Source of the DNA: Bimastos eiseni
Lineage: Eukaryota > Annelida > Clitellata > Crassiclitellata > Lumbricidae
Reading direction: 5' to 3'
DNA: 64,000 nt
Assembly: GCA_959347315.1 (NCBI GenBank)
Contig: OY365809.1
Span: 4,883,381-4,947,380, forward strand
The first letter of the stretch is position 1. Each line of letters begins with the position of its first letter. Shown here one piece after another: positions 42,701 to 55,300 of this stretch. The notes under the pieces are model-generated. The model did no database searches. It was not told the DNA's origin and saw nothing but the letters and a program-made list of their open reading frames with translations. The position numbers were made by a program, and so were the translations under genes.

Positions 42701-45700
42701 ACCACCTTCATGGGATAAGTGCATGAATGGCAGGAATTACATGGGCACAAATATTATACACACCAGTCTATACAAAGAATTATGTATGGGTACCAGTGTA
42801 TGGCTTATTCTAAGGCAAATACACAGAATTGACCCAAATCTGAATCATAATTTCGAGTTTTTGCAACACCCAAACAAGCTAAATTGCAAAGTAACAGCCA
42901 AATCACAAGCACTAAAACCCAAATTAACACACAGCTATGGAGTATGGTCTGATTGCTTTCCAGGTCAAGTGGAAATTCAGAAATCTAGGATGGGTGGTGC
43001 TTTGAATTAGAGCGTGGAACCTAAGGAGAAAGTATAATCTGTTGAAAAGGCGTGTTTTGTGTTATTGAAAGATCCTTCTAACTTTGCACCGCTATAATAA
43101 CAACAGGAAGACAAATGAAAGCCTATAAGAAAACGTAAAAACAAACTGGTCAAAGGTTGATCCACAGAAGAGATCAAAAGTCAAGACCGTGTTCAATGAC
43201 TGACCAGTGAATGCTTCTGTGGCAAAGGCAGTTATGGCTTTGGAGAATCATCGTTACATTCATCTGAAGAGTTGTACCTAAGTTGGAGCAGGATCTGTTG
43301 GATCAAACCGGTGCAGGTGATCATTCAAGAGGCCTGGCCATTTGTTTAATGAGACAAGCAGCAGAATTGACAGCATGAACTTTTAAGGAATCACCAGTGT
43401 CTATCCCTGGAAAGGTCTACTTCATCGAACGTGGAATTTTTTCCAGAAGAATTCCAGGTAAAAGAAAAATAGATTTATTTCAGCCATGCATACAACAGAA
43501 TCACCACAGTACAATATCACCAGAGAAGCAGAAACAACAAGCCTGGCAGATTTAATGGTGACAGCCAGACTCAGTTACTGAAGAAAGGATCTGCAGACAA
43601 CAGTCACTTTCAAGGGACATCCACAGGTTAAAGGGAAGATGAGACCTCCAATGTCTGATAAATACTAATACCACAACTTTAAAGCAGTAGCTTTCATACC
43701 TTTTGTAGTGATAGAACCTTACACAAGGCCCTCATATGCTCACAGAACCCAGCGCATTCACATCTCCAAATCACATCTTCATCGTTCTCATTTCCATTTA
43801 ATTCAACACCATCTTATTTTCGATGTTATCTATTTTAGTCAAAAAATTTTTTTTCATTCTCTGATGAAAACTGCCATTCTAGTAACACTAATCCTCACTT
43901 GCCTCCATGCATCATAATTATTATAACCATTATCATTATTATTATTCAGAGCAGATGGTGCTCTTGCACCAGACATTATCATAACAAATTATTATTATTA
44001 ATATATCATCAGTATTTTATTGTTATTATCAATTTCTTATTATTATCTCTGCCCTGAGGTACGAACGATGCCTCCAAAATAAAAACATTATCTGGAGAAT
44101 AGAAACTTTTCAGAACTGCCAGATGCTTATATAACTCATCGAATTCCCGTGGCATCATCGTCATCGTTGTCATCATCAATGCTGCCTCATTATTGCTAGA
44201 ACCCTTTTTTAAACTAGCAAAATCAGCGAAAGCCTACCTGTTTCGCCATTGCGACACGTTAAGTGAAAAGCACCAGAGAGAAATTCGAGGCCTATGATGG
44301 CAAATATGACGATGGCGAACAAGACAAGCATTGCAATTTGAAGCAAAGGCGCCATTGCCTTCAGGATAGACTTGAGAACAACTTGCAAACCTACAGAATG
44401 TTAATAAAACAGCCTTGACAGCAAACAATGTTTTAGTTCACAGTAAATGATAGCAAGCACACAGATGTACTGAACTTCTTACTTTTCTTATTATATATAA
44501 GTATAATAGCGTGTACTTTTAAAGGACCTCAAATGGCACCATATTAAATCTCTTGACACACAGATACAAGCCTACACTTTGTCACACTGAGATAGGAAAC
44601 TAAATCATTGATGTTGTTAAAACAGTCATCATTGCCTGCACTTCCATTTACATTTCAAACATTTAGACGGTTATGTCCCAGCAACTAAGCAATAAACAAG
44701 TAAGTTACTTTCAATCATTTATAAATTTGTCAACAATAAAACAGTAACAGTCTGTCTTGTACATGTAATCATTACTACTTTATTTTACTTCATTATAATG
44801 CTGGTAATTATTACCAGAGATGATTTAGCGACATCAAACATTGTAAAAGTTCCCATATCAGTCACCCTCTTATACTAAAAGGGATGCACTTCTGATCAGT
44901 CTTAATACTGAGATTTGATGGAAAGTGCAACTTGTTTTGACATTTTTTGACACTCTTCTATCGAATGTTACCACTGATATTACAGGGCTTAATGGAGTTT
45001 CAGTATATTTAGAAAAATTCATCTATTAATTCAGACCGACAATTATGCAGTATGATTACATGATGTAGCAGTAACAGATGATAACAAGCTTAGCAGGAGT
45101 CGCATCTAACTGTATGGCAGCCTGCAAGACACCCATCTGTCCTACTGCTCATTTCACCATAATCTCTAGGGGGTGGAAGGCTGAGCCAGCCTCATGGAGC
45201 TAGTGTCCCTCTGTTCCTCTTACCATTCAACCACTTCCACACTCCAGAATATTATCATTAAGCATTAGCACCCAGTATTATCTTCAACACCAGATAACTG
45301 GCTATGTAAGCAGGAATTGGCAGATTAACTACCAGTGGACATTGCTTGGCATAGTATTGTGTCAGGCAAGTAGAAATTGGACATAAAAGTACAATGGATA
45401 CTGTTTTAAATTATTATTATGGGAAGGTCAGATAAGAGTCAACAGGGTAACTAACAGTAACCACTTGAAGCTGATTGTTTGGTATGGCAGGAGTCAACAG
45501 TTTAACAAAATACTAATTTTCAGTACAGGTAACAATGAAGACTTATCACCTCAATTAAAATCACCCTATATTACCTCAGTTAAACATTTCACACATTTCA
45601 ATGCTACCCTATATTGAGGAGCAGAGACTTGGGGTGACAGGAAGGGACAGTCCCCTCCAAACTTTCAGGTGGAGGGGATGGATCTACTTATATCCCCCCC

Positions 45701-48700
45701 CAAATATTTCAAAAATATTTCATGAAGATAATAAATTTCTACAGTGTTCCACTGCTCATCCTTATTGCTGCATCCATGTATCTCGAAATTGAAATTTTTT
45801 CTGACCTGTTCCCCAACCCACATTTTTTAACCTGTCCCCCCAAACCCAGAACTAAGTCTCTGCCTATGCTTATAATCAGGGGCACAACCAGAATATTTTC
45901 CTGGGGAAAATCCACTCATATTGCAAACGCCGAAGTCGTGAAGCAGCATACTGAAAGCACCCCACTCACCCCTCGTCAAAAAAGAAAACTCATCGGATTT
46001 GAATCAATTGTTGGGTTAACTTTTTTATCCAGAGGATGCTTGTGCATCCCTCGACACCCCCTAGCTGCGCCCCTGCTTATAATTATACAAGTAAAGACTT
46101 AGTTCAGTACAATTTACACAGGCTTAAAATCAGACATTTTGTAATACTGAAATGTTTATGTATATGTTAATAATGGTTATCGTTAAATATAAATAGTGCA
46201 AATTTACATCCTATCAGATACTACTGTTTATTCAATAAGCTCCAGACTACAAAAATTATTTCACATCTATTACTAGGCAGTATGATTCAACAAGCATGAT
46301 TCTGAAAATGTATGGCTAGAGTGCAGAAGAAAAAACAGTTTTCAAAAGATCTATTAGTTAAACATGCACATCTATACTAAGTTTGCGACTAAGGCATGCA
46401 ACAGTCAAAGCAGGATTCAACATTGACGCAGAAAATAAAAACTAACAAATAAGAAAATTTCTATTGTAAACAGACCTTAAAACATGTCTATAATTCAGCT
46501 TAGAACGGTGTGTGTTTTGGGCAAGATGCTGTCATATAGATATATTGTATGCATCTTATGCTTCAAATGTTAAACTTAGTTTTGAAGAATGTAATCTTAG
46601 TTAATAATACATCCTTTGCAATGTTACAACATTGTACTGACGGGTCTGCTTTTAGCTGTTAAGATTAAAAATATATGGCTGAATTGTAACTAATACCAAG
46701 TTTGTTTACTGGCAATTATACATGGAAAATACCAGTTAAAAAAACAATTTATGAAACATGGGATAAGTTTTCTCTTTCAATTCCTAGCTTCAACACTGGT
46801 AGGAATATCAAATTTTCTGTAATGTATCAGTACCTTTGGTAATTTGAATATAACATCAAAACAATTCCAACCAAAACCTTACAAATATAAGAAAAGTTCA
46901 GCATAAAATTTAAACCTGTATAGCAACTTTTGAAACTGAAAAACGAACTTCAATTGACATTTTCCAATATTATGCCTGATTAATATTATATTTTTAGTGG
47001 AACTTTTTCCTTGAGGTTTAATCGAATTCTTGTTTGATAGCCGACTGACCATGAAAATTGTAGGAGATTTAAGTTGTTCATTAGCTCTTACTTACTCTCA
47101 ACGCGCCTTCGAACCGAAACGTAACTTCAGTAGATAAATTTATGACTGTGTGCACGATGAATTTTTAAATATTATCTGCCTTATTTAGTTCACAACAAAT
47201 AGAAATGATAAAACGCAGCGGGCTTAAAGCAGCGGAGTCATTTTTACAAAGTGCATAGCAAAGATTTTAACAGGGAGGCTGTTAAAATCTTTAGTGCATA
47301 TTATATGAGACGTATTTACTGCAGAACATCTTTACGCAGAAACTTCAAGCAGAGTAGCAAAAGAAGAGACGCCACCAGGAAATCTTATTTACTATAGGCT
47401 GTAAAAACTAGCTATCCTACATGATTAATCAACCAGATAAAAGACAGGTATTCAATTATCTATGAGTCAAGATTTATTCGTCAGATGCAAGAAACCTGAG
47501 ACGTTACAGACTGGCGTAATATAATATTGTCAGCAACCAAAAGTTTTAAGAATGCAACTGTTCCGTCTTAGAAATTTCCTTGTTTGCGACCAAAAAGAAC
47601 TGGCACAGATATTTATTGAAAAAGAGATTCCGCGTCTTATGACATAGTTGACCTTAGTAGTTGACCTATATCGGATAAGCACAATTTCTTTAGCGCAAGA
47701 TTTGAGGAAAACAGATTCGGCCACAAAGTTACTTAAGGTTCGATCCCAAGTCGAGGTTCGCCTCCAAATGGCAAGGATGTGAATTTTTGGGCAGCGGTGA
47801 GTGAAAGGAAAAGGCCAAAAGGTTGGAACGCGAATCAGTCAGTCATTCGGTTACTCAGCCCACCAGTCAGTCAGTCAGTCAGTCAGTCAGTCAGTCAGTC
47901 AGTCAGTCAATCAGTCAGTCAGTCAGTCAGTCAGTCAGTCAGTCAGTCAGTCAGTCAGTCAGTCAGTCAGTCAGTCAGTCAGTCAGTCAGTGAACCAATG
48001 TCAGTAGGTCAGCCGATGCTGTAGGTCAGTCAATGAGTCATTTAGATCGATCGATTTATCAACCAGTCAATTTTAAGAGAGAGGCAAATAATCAGCTATC
48101 GAGCATCCACTCCATAGGTCGATCATACGCGATGCGGAAAGCAACGATCTACAATCATACAGCAAAAGCACTCAGCCAACCCTCGATGACGTCACTCGAC
48201 ATCAACTTGACTCGATGTTTACCCAACTTTTCCTCAATCAAACAGACTCTACCTGTAGGCCTCTGCAGTTTGCGACAAACGAAAGACTGGTCTTGAAAGT
48301 CGGGGCTAGAACTTCGAACCCTGACGCGCTATGCGACATTGCCAATAATTTGTCAAGGGCCAAGTCATGCAATCCAAAGTGCAATCCAATGCATGGTTTG
48401 TCGTGTGTTCTTGCGCAGCTCTCGCAGAATAATAAATTGCCAAGCAATCTGAGGACGACTGCTAAGAGCAGCGCTCTATACTAAGCATCTTATAGGTGAT
48501 TGCATTACCTTTAATTGATACAGAACCATACAGCAGTAGGCCTATTGGGTTGGATGTACATTGTGCCCATGCATGAAAAAGATTGGAACGGAGATTGTCC
48601 CCAGTTAATGAGAAGTATCTTGCGTTAATCATTCGTCAGATGCTGCTTCAAGATTGGGTTGTTACCTATGTTCAGGCCTATACATCTGAAGGGGTTCACC

Positions 48701-49360
48701 ATTATTCAGCAAGAACTCTAAATAGAATCAGCATATATCTCTAATTGTACTCACAAAATAACGTTGCACGCTCTTAGTGCTAACGACGAACAGTCAATCA
48801 ATCATACGAGGTCTATCAACCGTGCATTGACCTTGGACTTAGAGTCTCCCTCCCGCCCAGTCTGTTGACGCAGAGTCCCCCCTACCCACCCGTCCAGTCT
48901 GATATTCTGCTGCACAGCAATGGAGTCGGGATATTATGAAGAATGTTGCGCCTGAACGTCGCCAAACGCCTCTCTCCTCTTCTTTATTTAACTCATTGGA
49001 CAGAGATATTGCATTTCTGCAATGTTTAGTCGACGGCGGCGGAAGACGTGTCAGTGGTCGCAGGATGTTATATCGAACCGTCTTCTGAATAGGAGGGAAT
49101 GCAGCGTGCAACGCAGACTGAAAGCAGCCTTCTTAATTAAATAAGCTGATGATAAAAGGTTGTTTGAGCATGTACATATATACTCCAGCATAATCATTAT
49201 ATATATTTTTTTATATTATGATATAATGTAATGTAACCATAAATAATATACATTTATATTATGGTTATGCGGGAGTCAACGTACATCCGGGCATAATATT
49301 GATCTGGACTTGATGGAAGGCCTTGATATACATGGATGCATGTTATGAAATTGTGTTTGA

Positions 49361-49395
<35 letters not shown>

Positions 49396-52300
49396 CAATT
49401 ATACATACGCCACCTTATATATATAATACATATATAATATATATGCATGTTATGAAATTGTGTTTGAAATGAGCGGAAAGCGATACTTCATTGGATGCAG
49501 AAATTGCTGGACATCGCGAACTATCGCGGCATATGTTTGGTGTGCAAGGGCTACATAAATGAGTGCCATAATAAAGGCCCGGTGCGGTTTGCCCTTTGCT
49601 TAGGCTACTAATATTAAAAATTAGTAGGCCTACCGTATCAAAGGAAAAGTGCGGTTCACTTAATATACTTTCTTAGGCTCATAAATCGCATTAAAGACTA
49701 GCCAGATGAAAACGAATCATTTTCCACGCGTAGTCCTATACCCTTTATATACTGTAGGCCCTAATGTTGATTTCAGAAAATTGTAACGCAGCACAAAACC
49801 AGGGTTAGAAGAAATTACGACCAGCGTATACTTACGGGCGCTGTATCGAATGCAGTCTACAAAGATTATGTCGTTTGGAGGGGTTTGGGGTCAGGTCACC
49901 ATTCGGAGGGTCAAAACGAGGAGACAGCGTACTGTATTTGGTAAAAGGGTGAAAATTGAAGTCATTTCATGACCCCATCGCTATAGATAATTGACCGCCG
50001 CTCACAAAGTCGTCGTTCTCGGTATACAATTAGAGAAGCCCATCTTGCAAAAGAAGTAAATCCTAGAGTTAAGTCAGGCTAAGTTCTCGATCGTCGTTGA
50101 TGCCCAGTTTAATGGAGTAACGTGGTCTCTGATTCTACATCGTCACAGCTAAAGATCATTCCCTGCATACCCAGCATGCATCACGTTTGGAACATGTCAG
50201 AGCACAGAGTTTCCCAAACTGTGTCCTGCGGAAACCTAGGGCTCCGTTCTAAAGGCGAAGACAAGGTTTCCGCGGACAACTTTCAGTGCGAACAATAAGT
50301 TTCAAGCGATTGATACGAATTTTTCAAAGGAGGCATTTTGCCATTAGGCCATGTCTGTGTCTAAATTTATATGAAAGACAATTCATATGTCATCGTCATC
50401 GATATTTGGGCCTACATTGTTATTGGTCTAATCTAGACCTAAACCTATAACTGTCTGCGTTCTCAAGCTTCTGTAGGCTATCTGAAACAGAATATGTTTA
50501 GTTTTGGAGGGGGTTCCGCCCAAAAATTTAAAGGCTCCACGTCCAAAAAATAAATGGAAACGCTGCGCTATAACAGGATGTTGCACAGGATTATTAGACT
50601 TACCAAAGGATTTTGTAGCAAGGATTAAGGATTTTGCAATGGTCCCGTTGATAATCGTAAAATTCAATAGCGCTATCCAAAAGATAAGCGCAGGACGCTA
50701 ACTTATTCACGAGCGTTGCGTCACATCAGATGGGTTGTCCGTAGAAATATATAAAGTGGTGGGTAAACTCCGATTGCCGAGGTAAACAGAGAGAAGAAAG
50801 CGGAAGAACTGGAGTATATATAGAAATGGAGTAGAAAGATTGGAAGGCGAAATTAAGGGGCCTAGGCTACGTCATGATATTGAACACATGTAGGCCTACA
50901 CGTGCATGATGTCATAGGTCAAATCTTCGAAGGTTTACAGACAATCCGTTATTATTAAAACTACACAAAACGTAGAGATTCTGGAACAAATCTTGGAAAT
51001 CTTCATTCAATTTTATACTATAAGTCGGGAATCCTTATTGTAAAATCGGAGACGTTTCTTGTAGGTTTAAACTACACGGGTCGGGAAGTTCAATACGCAG
51101 TCAAGCCGGAAAATAGGATGGTAGGCCTACGGGAATGACAAGTGACAACAAAACCTCCAAGTAAAATTCAGAAGAAAAATCATAGACCTTATCAGAAGTA
51201 GATGCCAACAGGTGCTCTAACAGAAAACAACAGTGCGGAAAAAGTGCACGACGTTAAAAGACTTAACCAGAAATTAAAAAAAACAACTACGTAGGCCTAG
51301 ACACGTACGTGTAGAGGGCCTAGGAAAAGTTGAGGATAGCGCACGCAAGTAAGAAAATCGTTAAAGGAAACAGCGTACAACATATATATAATATACACGT
51401 CGGCCTATAGCAGTAAGACCATAATTAGGCCTACATGTAGACCTATAATAGTCTTACGAGTGTACGTTAGGCCGATACACTTCTATCTGCCTTAAGAATT
51501 ACACCAATAGAGGCCATAAAACAGTGCACAACAGAGACTTATAGGTCGTAAATGACGTGCAGCAATTTGGTAACTTCGATATGAAATATTACTTAATTAT
51601 CGTGGTAAAAGAGCCGTGACGCTACAAAGAGATACCTACTTGGCACGCCTGAGACTAGTTTGAGTGGCCGGAGTACTCGGACCGCCCGTAGTGTTCGCAA
51701 ATTAAAATTACTAGCACTACCACCGCTAGCGAATATTGTAATAAACCTAGACGAAACAAGAGAACAAGAAGAACTAGTAAGAACCATAGAACATCAGCTG
51801 AGAACGGCCTTGGGAACGTTCGCACAAAGAACTTCCCCTTTGCGCCGCTCAGTTGAACAATTAATTTGCAATAACACTACCACAACACGTCACACGCTTA
51901 GAACTGTAAATGCACATGTGTACACAATAGTACGAGCAACGTAAGTTTACAATGTTATACGTGATTACAAATGTTTTAATTCTCTAAATTTGAAATAATT
52001 ATTCCAATGTTGGAACACAAAACATTCATCCATTAGACGTAGCTGCTGCTGAGAAGGACTAAAATCTTAGAGGTCGCAGAGTTGACCTATACGCACGTAC
52101 GAAGCCACACACAGAAGGAATACTGTCTTCTGTATTATGTAAGAAGAGAGATGGATTGTAGGCGAAAAATACAGTATACCAACACACATACGAACATATA
52201 ATATACACCTTAAGCTTTTCCTGACGCTTGCAAAGCTGAGAAGTTCCTATGGTATCACAACATTGCGGGTAGGCCTACGTATGCTTCTGACAATTATTAT

Positions 52301-55300
52301 GCTTAGGCCTAACACTACGATAATGAATTTCACTGACGCTATACGTACAAAAGCTGATTCCAATAGTCAATATGTAAAATTAGTATGGCTCACACAAACA
52401 CCTTTGAACAAAAAACCCAAGCGACAAGTGGGCCTACGTGTATAACTGTGAGTGTCGTCGGAAGGTTCATCGAAGCATAGTGTAAGAAATGGGGACCAAT
52501 AAAATGGCTCATGTGTAATTGCATGTATTTGATCATAATAAATATATATCGTAATGACTGCCGTCGATTATTACGAGACATTTTATGTCTACGAAAGTTC
52601 TGACCACACAACATGTTAAGGGTATACGCAACGAAGGCACACAGTCACCAGAAAGCCACGTTTTACTAGAAGCCGGATTTCGTGTGTGGGTATAATTATA
52701 TGCAACATGATGGAACATCACAAGAAGAATGACTACGTCTGAGAAATGCCAGCAGATTCATACAGGCATGCATAAGTTGTATGTTTGCATACAGGTCGTG
52801 TGTAGGCCTACACTGACTAATAGGAATAACGATTGCACTAAACGGCATCAGTTGCACCTATGCGAAATACTGGCGTAGGCGATGAATGATGTGAATTGTG
52901 GCATGCTGTAAAAATTCTATTGCATAGACTCAATCGTAAGCAAGAAAAACTCCAGTCTTGGTTGTTGATCAGATTGTGCTTCACGTCTTGCTGATAATCC
53001 TTAAATATGCCCAGATTATTCTTAAATATGCCCCTCTATTATACCTACCCTGATAATTCTTAAATATGCCTTGATAATTCTCAAATATTCCTCATTAATT
53101 CTTTAACCTTGGCAACGATTATGACTCACATTCAAAGTGTGATTCGCATGAAAACATGATTCACACTTCTTGATTTTTATTGATAAAAGTTCCATTTTTG
53201 AATTTCAAACGAGTAAAACACAAATGTAAACTTTAATTGAAGGTATTCAAGGCGATACGGAATTAATTTGATCAAATTACGATAATATTAACGTTCTGTT
53301 GTTCTGGGAGTCATTGATTGGAAGGATATGAGGCGTATTCTAAGCTTTTTATTCTTAATAAAGTTTCAGTAGTATAATATTCCTACAATTTTTTCCAGGT
53401 CCATCGCATCACTCACTTTTTTCTTGGATGGTGTACTGCAAAAAGAGTCGATTTTGTCGTCTATAAGAATTTGGTTGCGAGCGGTCTTTAGAGAGTCGAC
53501 GGCTACTCATCGGGGCACTTTTAGGCCTATCCTAATATGTATTTGGGGGACTTAGGCTTACAGGCTACACGCCTTTTTTGACACGTCGGTGATCGTTATC
53601 GTCTCACGAACGATAGGCTTACATCTTTTTGTGTTTCTTGGTCATTATTGAAGTTGTTGACCGCATTTACAGAAGCGATCATCCGTGCATAATTCAAAGT
53701 GAGTGATCGGATATAGGCCCTAGTCCAATTATTCCTTGATAGTCAAAACGCTCAAGAACTGAACTGTCTTTTCAACGTTGTCTCACTTGTCTGCTTCCAT
53801 CTGTCAAATCTTTAATCGTCACCCACCCAGAGGTGTAGCCAGAGGCGCCGGGGGACATGTGTTCCCGGGCGCCAGGTTGGAAGGGGCGCTAAAATGAGGG
53901 TTGAAACTTTTTTTTTAAATTTTGATGCAAACTAATTACCCCAACTAAGATACTAATATTTAATTTTGGAGCCCTCTTCCATTTTCCTCGTTGCAAACAG
54001 GTTGTCAAGCATGATTTTGTCGTCCCCGATCAATGATCACTAAGGACTCGCAAGGTGCGACATAATACTCATGACATATTTTTAAATCTACGCATTTCAC
54101 TGCAAATTCTTCTAACTATTGCCGTTTCAAAATTTTGCGAGCTGCGAGCGGTCCTTCAGCAAATCGAAGCTAAGTTTGTCGTATTTGCTCTTTTTAGCAT
54201 CGAACGAGGAATATTGGAGAAAGCAAATTTTGGCAACGTTATTGACCAATTTGCGACAGTTGAGTCAAGAAACATTAATATTTTGTAGACTTCCTAAGAC
54301 ACTCATGTATAAATAGTCTTTAGATATATTTGAGAAATGTGAAATAAACTAGAAAAGTCCATAAATGATGTCACGTAACTATGGACGATTTTTTACTCAC
54401 ATCGGGCCCTTCCCGTCGTCAGCGTCGTGACAAAAGTTATGACTCCTAAAATATGACGTCATAAAGCTCTGCACCCGTTTCCCAAAAAAAATATGTCTGC
54501 AATGTTGTAATGCACATTTTCTTATAATTTATCAAACAAAGTAATTAGCCTATAGGGCTTAACTGTAAAAATACTTAGGCCCAAAACGAAGAAAAATGGA
54601 GAAAGTAGTTATTACATTCATTATGCATTCCACAAGCAGAAAAACTCTGGTTGAATCATTACATTTAAAAAAAACGTTTTTATGACTTTTATAATAACAA
54701 CCTGAAACAATCCAAACTGTATGCTTCTCCATTCTCCCAAAGAGAGGCAAAATGCTAATTCAAGGAATAGGCTAATAGGGAGAAGAGCTTGGACCTCACC
54801 ATCTGGTTCAGTGGATATTCCATTCAGATCCAGCTCTTCCATGTCTATCCATTGTACACCCTCTCGATTGCCTTCGTTTGCGATTACGGCCTGCGTGGAG
54901 CGACTCTCTGTGGCCTGATGCGTTTTAGCCTATTAATTGATCCTTGTGTGCTACGGAACGGTTGCCTCACTGCCAAAACCCCAAAATTGGCAGCGAGCGA
55001 AAAAGTAAACAAGTCAGAAAATTTGAATGCAAGAATAGGCTAATTATTGTTGTTAAATTGTGGTAAACAATTCTCAGCTTAAGACTTAATTGAGTAAAAA
55101 AATTAGTAAAATTGAGAATTCTGATGTTTGATGCCATGGTGCGATGTCATATTACTTAGACCCTCCCTCCCCTCGTCACAAAGGCTCCCCTAGGCGCGTG
55201 ACGTTATTTATTGACAGCCCCAAATGGGCGCCAATTCTGTAGTCTATCATCGGGTGCAAAATACCCTAGTTACGCCTCAGCACCCACCTGTCCATCGCCC

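Larger units (their letters stand above)
44391..51639. other. Long intron between IS5 and IS4 version 2
   Basis: Contains two adjacent inverted-repeat elements (45621-45863 and 45877-46075), an AGTC microsatellite, a perfect 13-bp hairpin at 47260-47292 (AAAGATTTTAACA, 7-base loop), TA runs at 49180-49445, a GTGAATAAG-type repeat near 50695, and several GTAGGCCTAC palindromes. No further S4-like exon was found. Confidence 0.6.

Noticed and set aside
47779..48024. Ser-Gln-Ser-Val repeat protein
   Set aside because: Frame opened by the AGTC microsatellite.
48839..49111. 90-codon minus-strand frame
   Set aside because: Low-complexity and unrecognised; no splice connection to the channel.
54770..54925. 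Exon-like minus-strand segment ([20 protein letters not shown])
   Set aside because: Has plausible splice sites but lies inside the decayed hAT element and does not match any Cav2 region or phase requirement.
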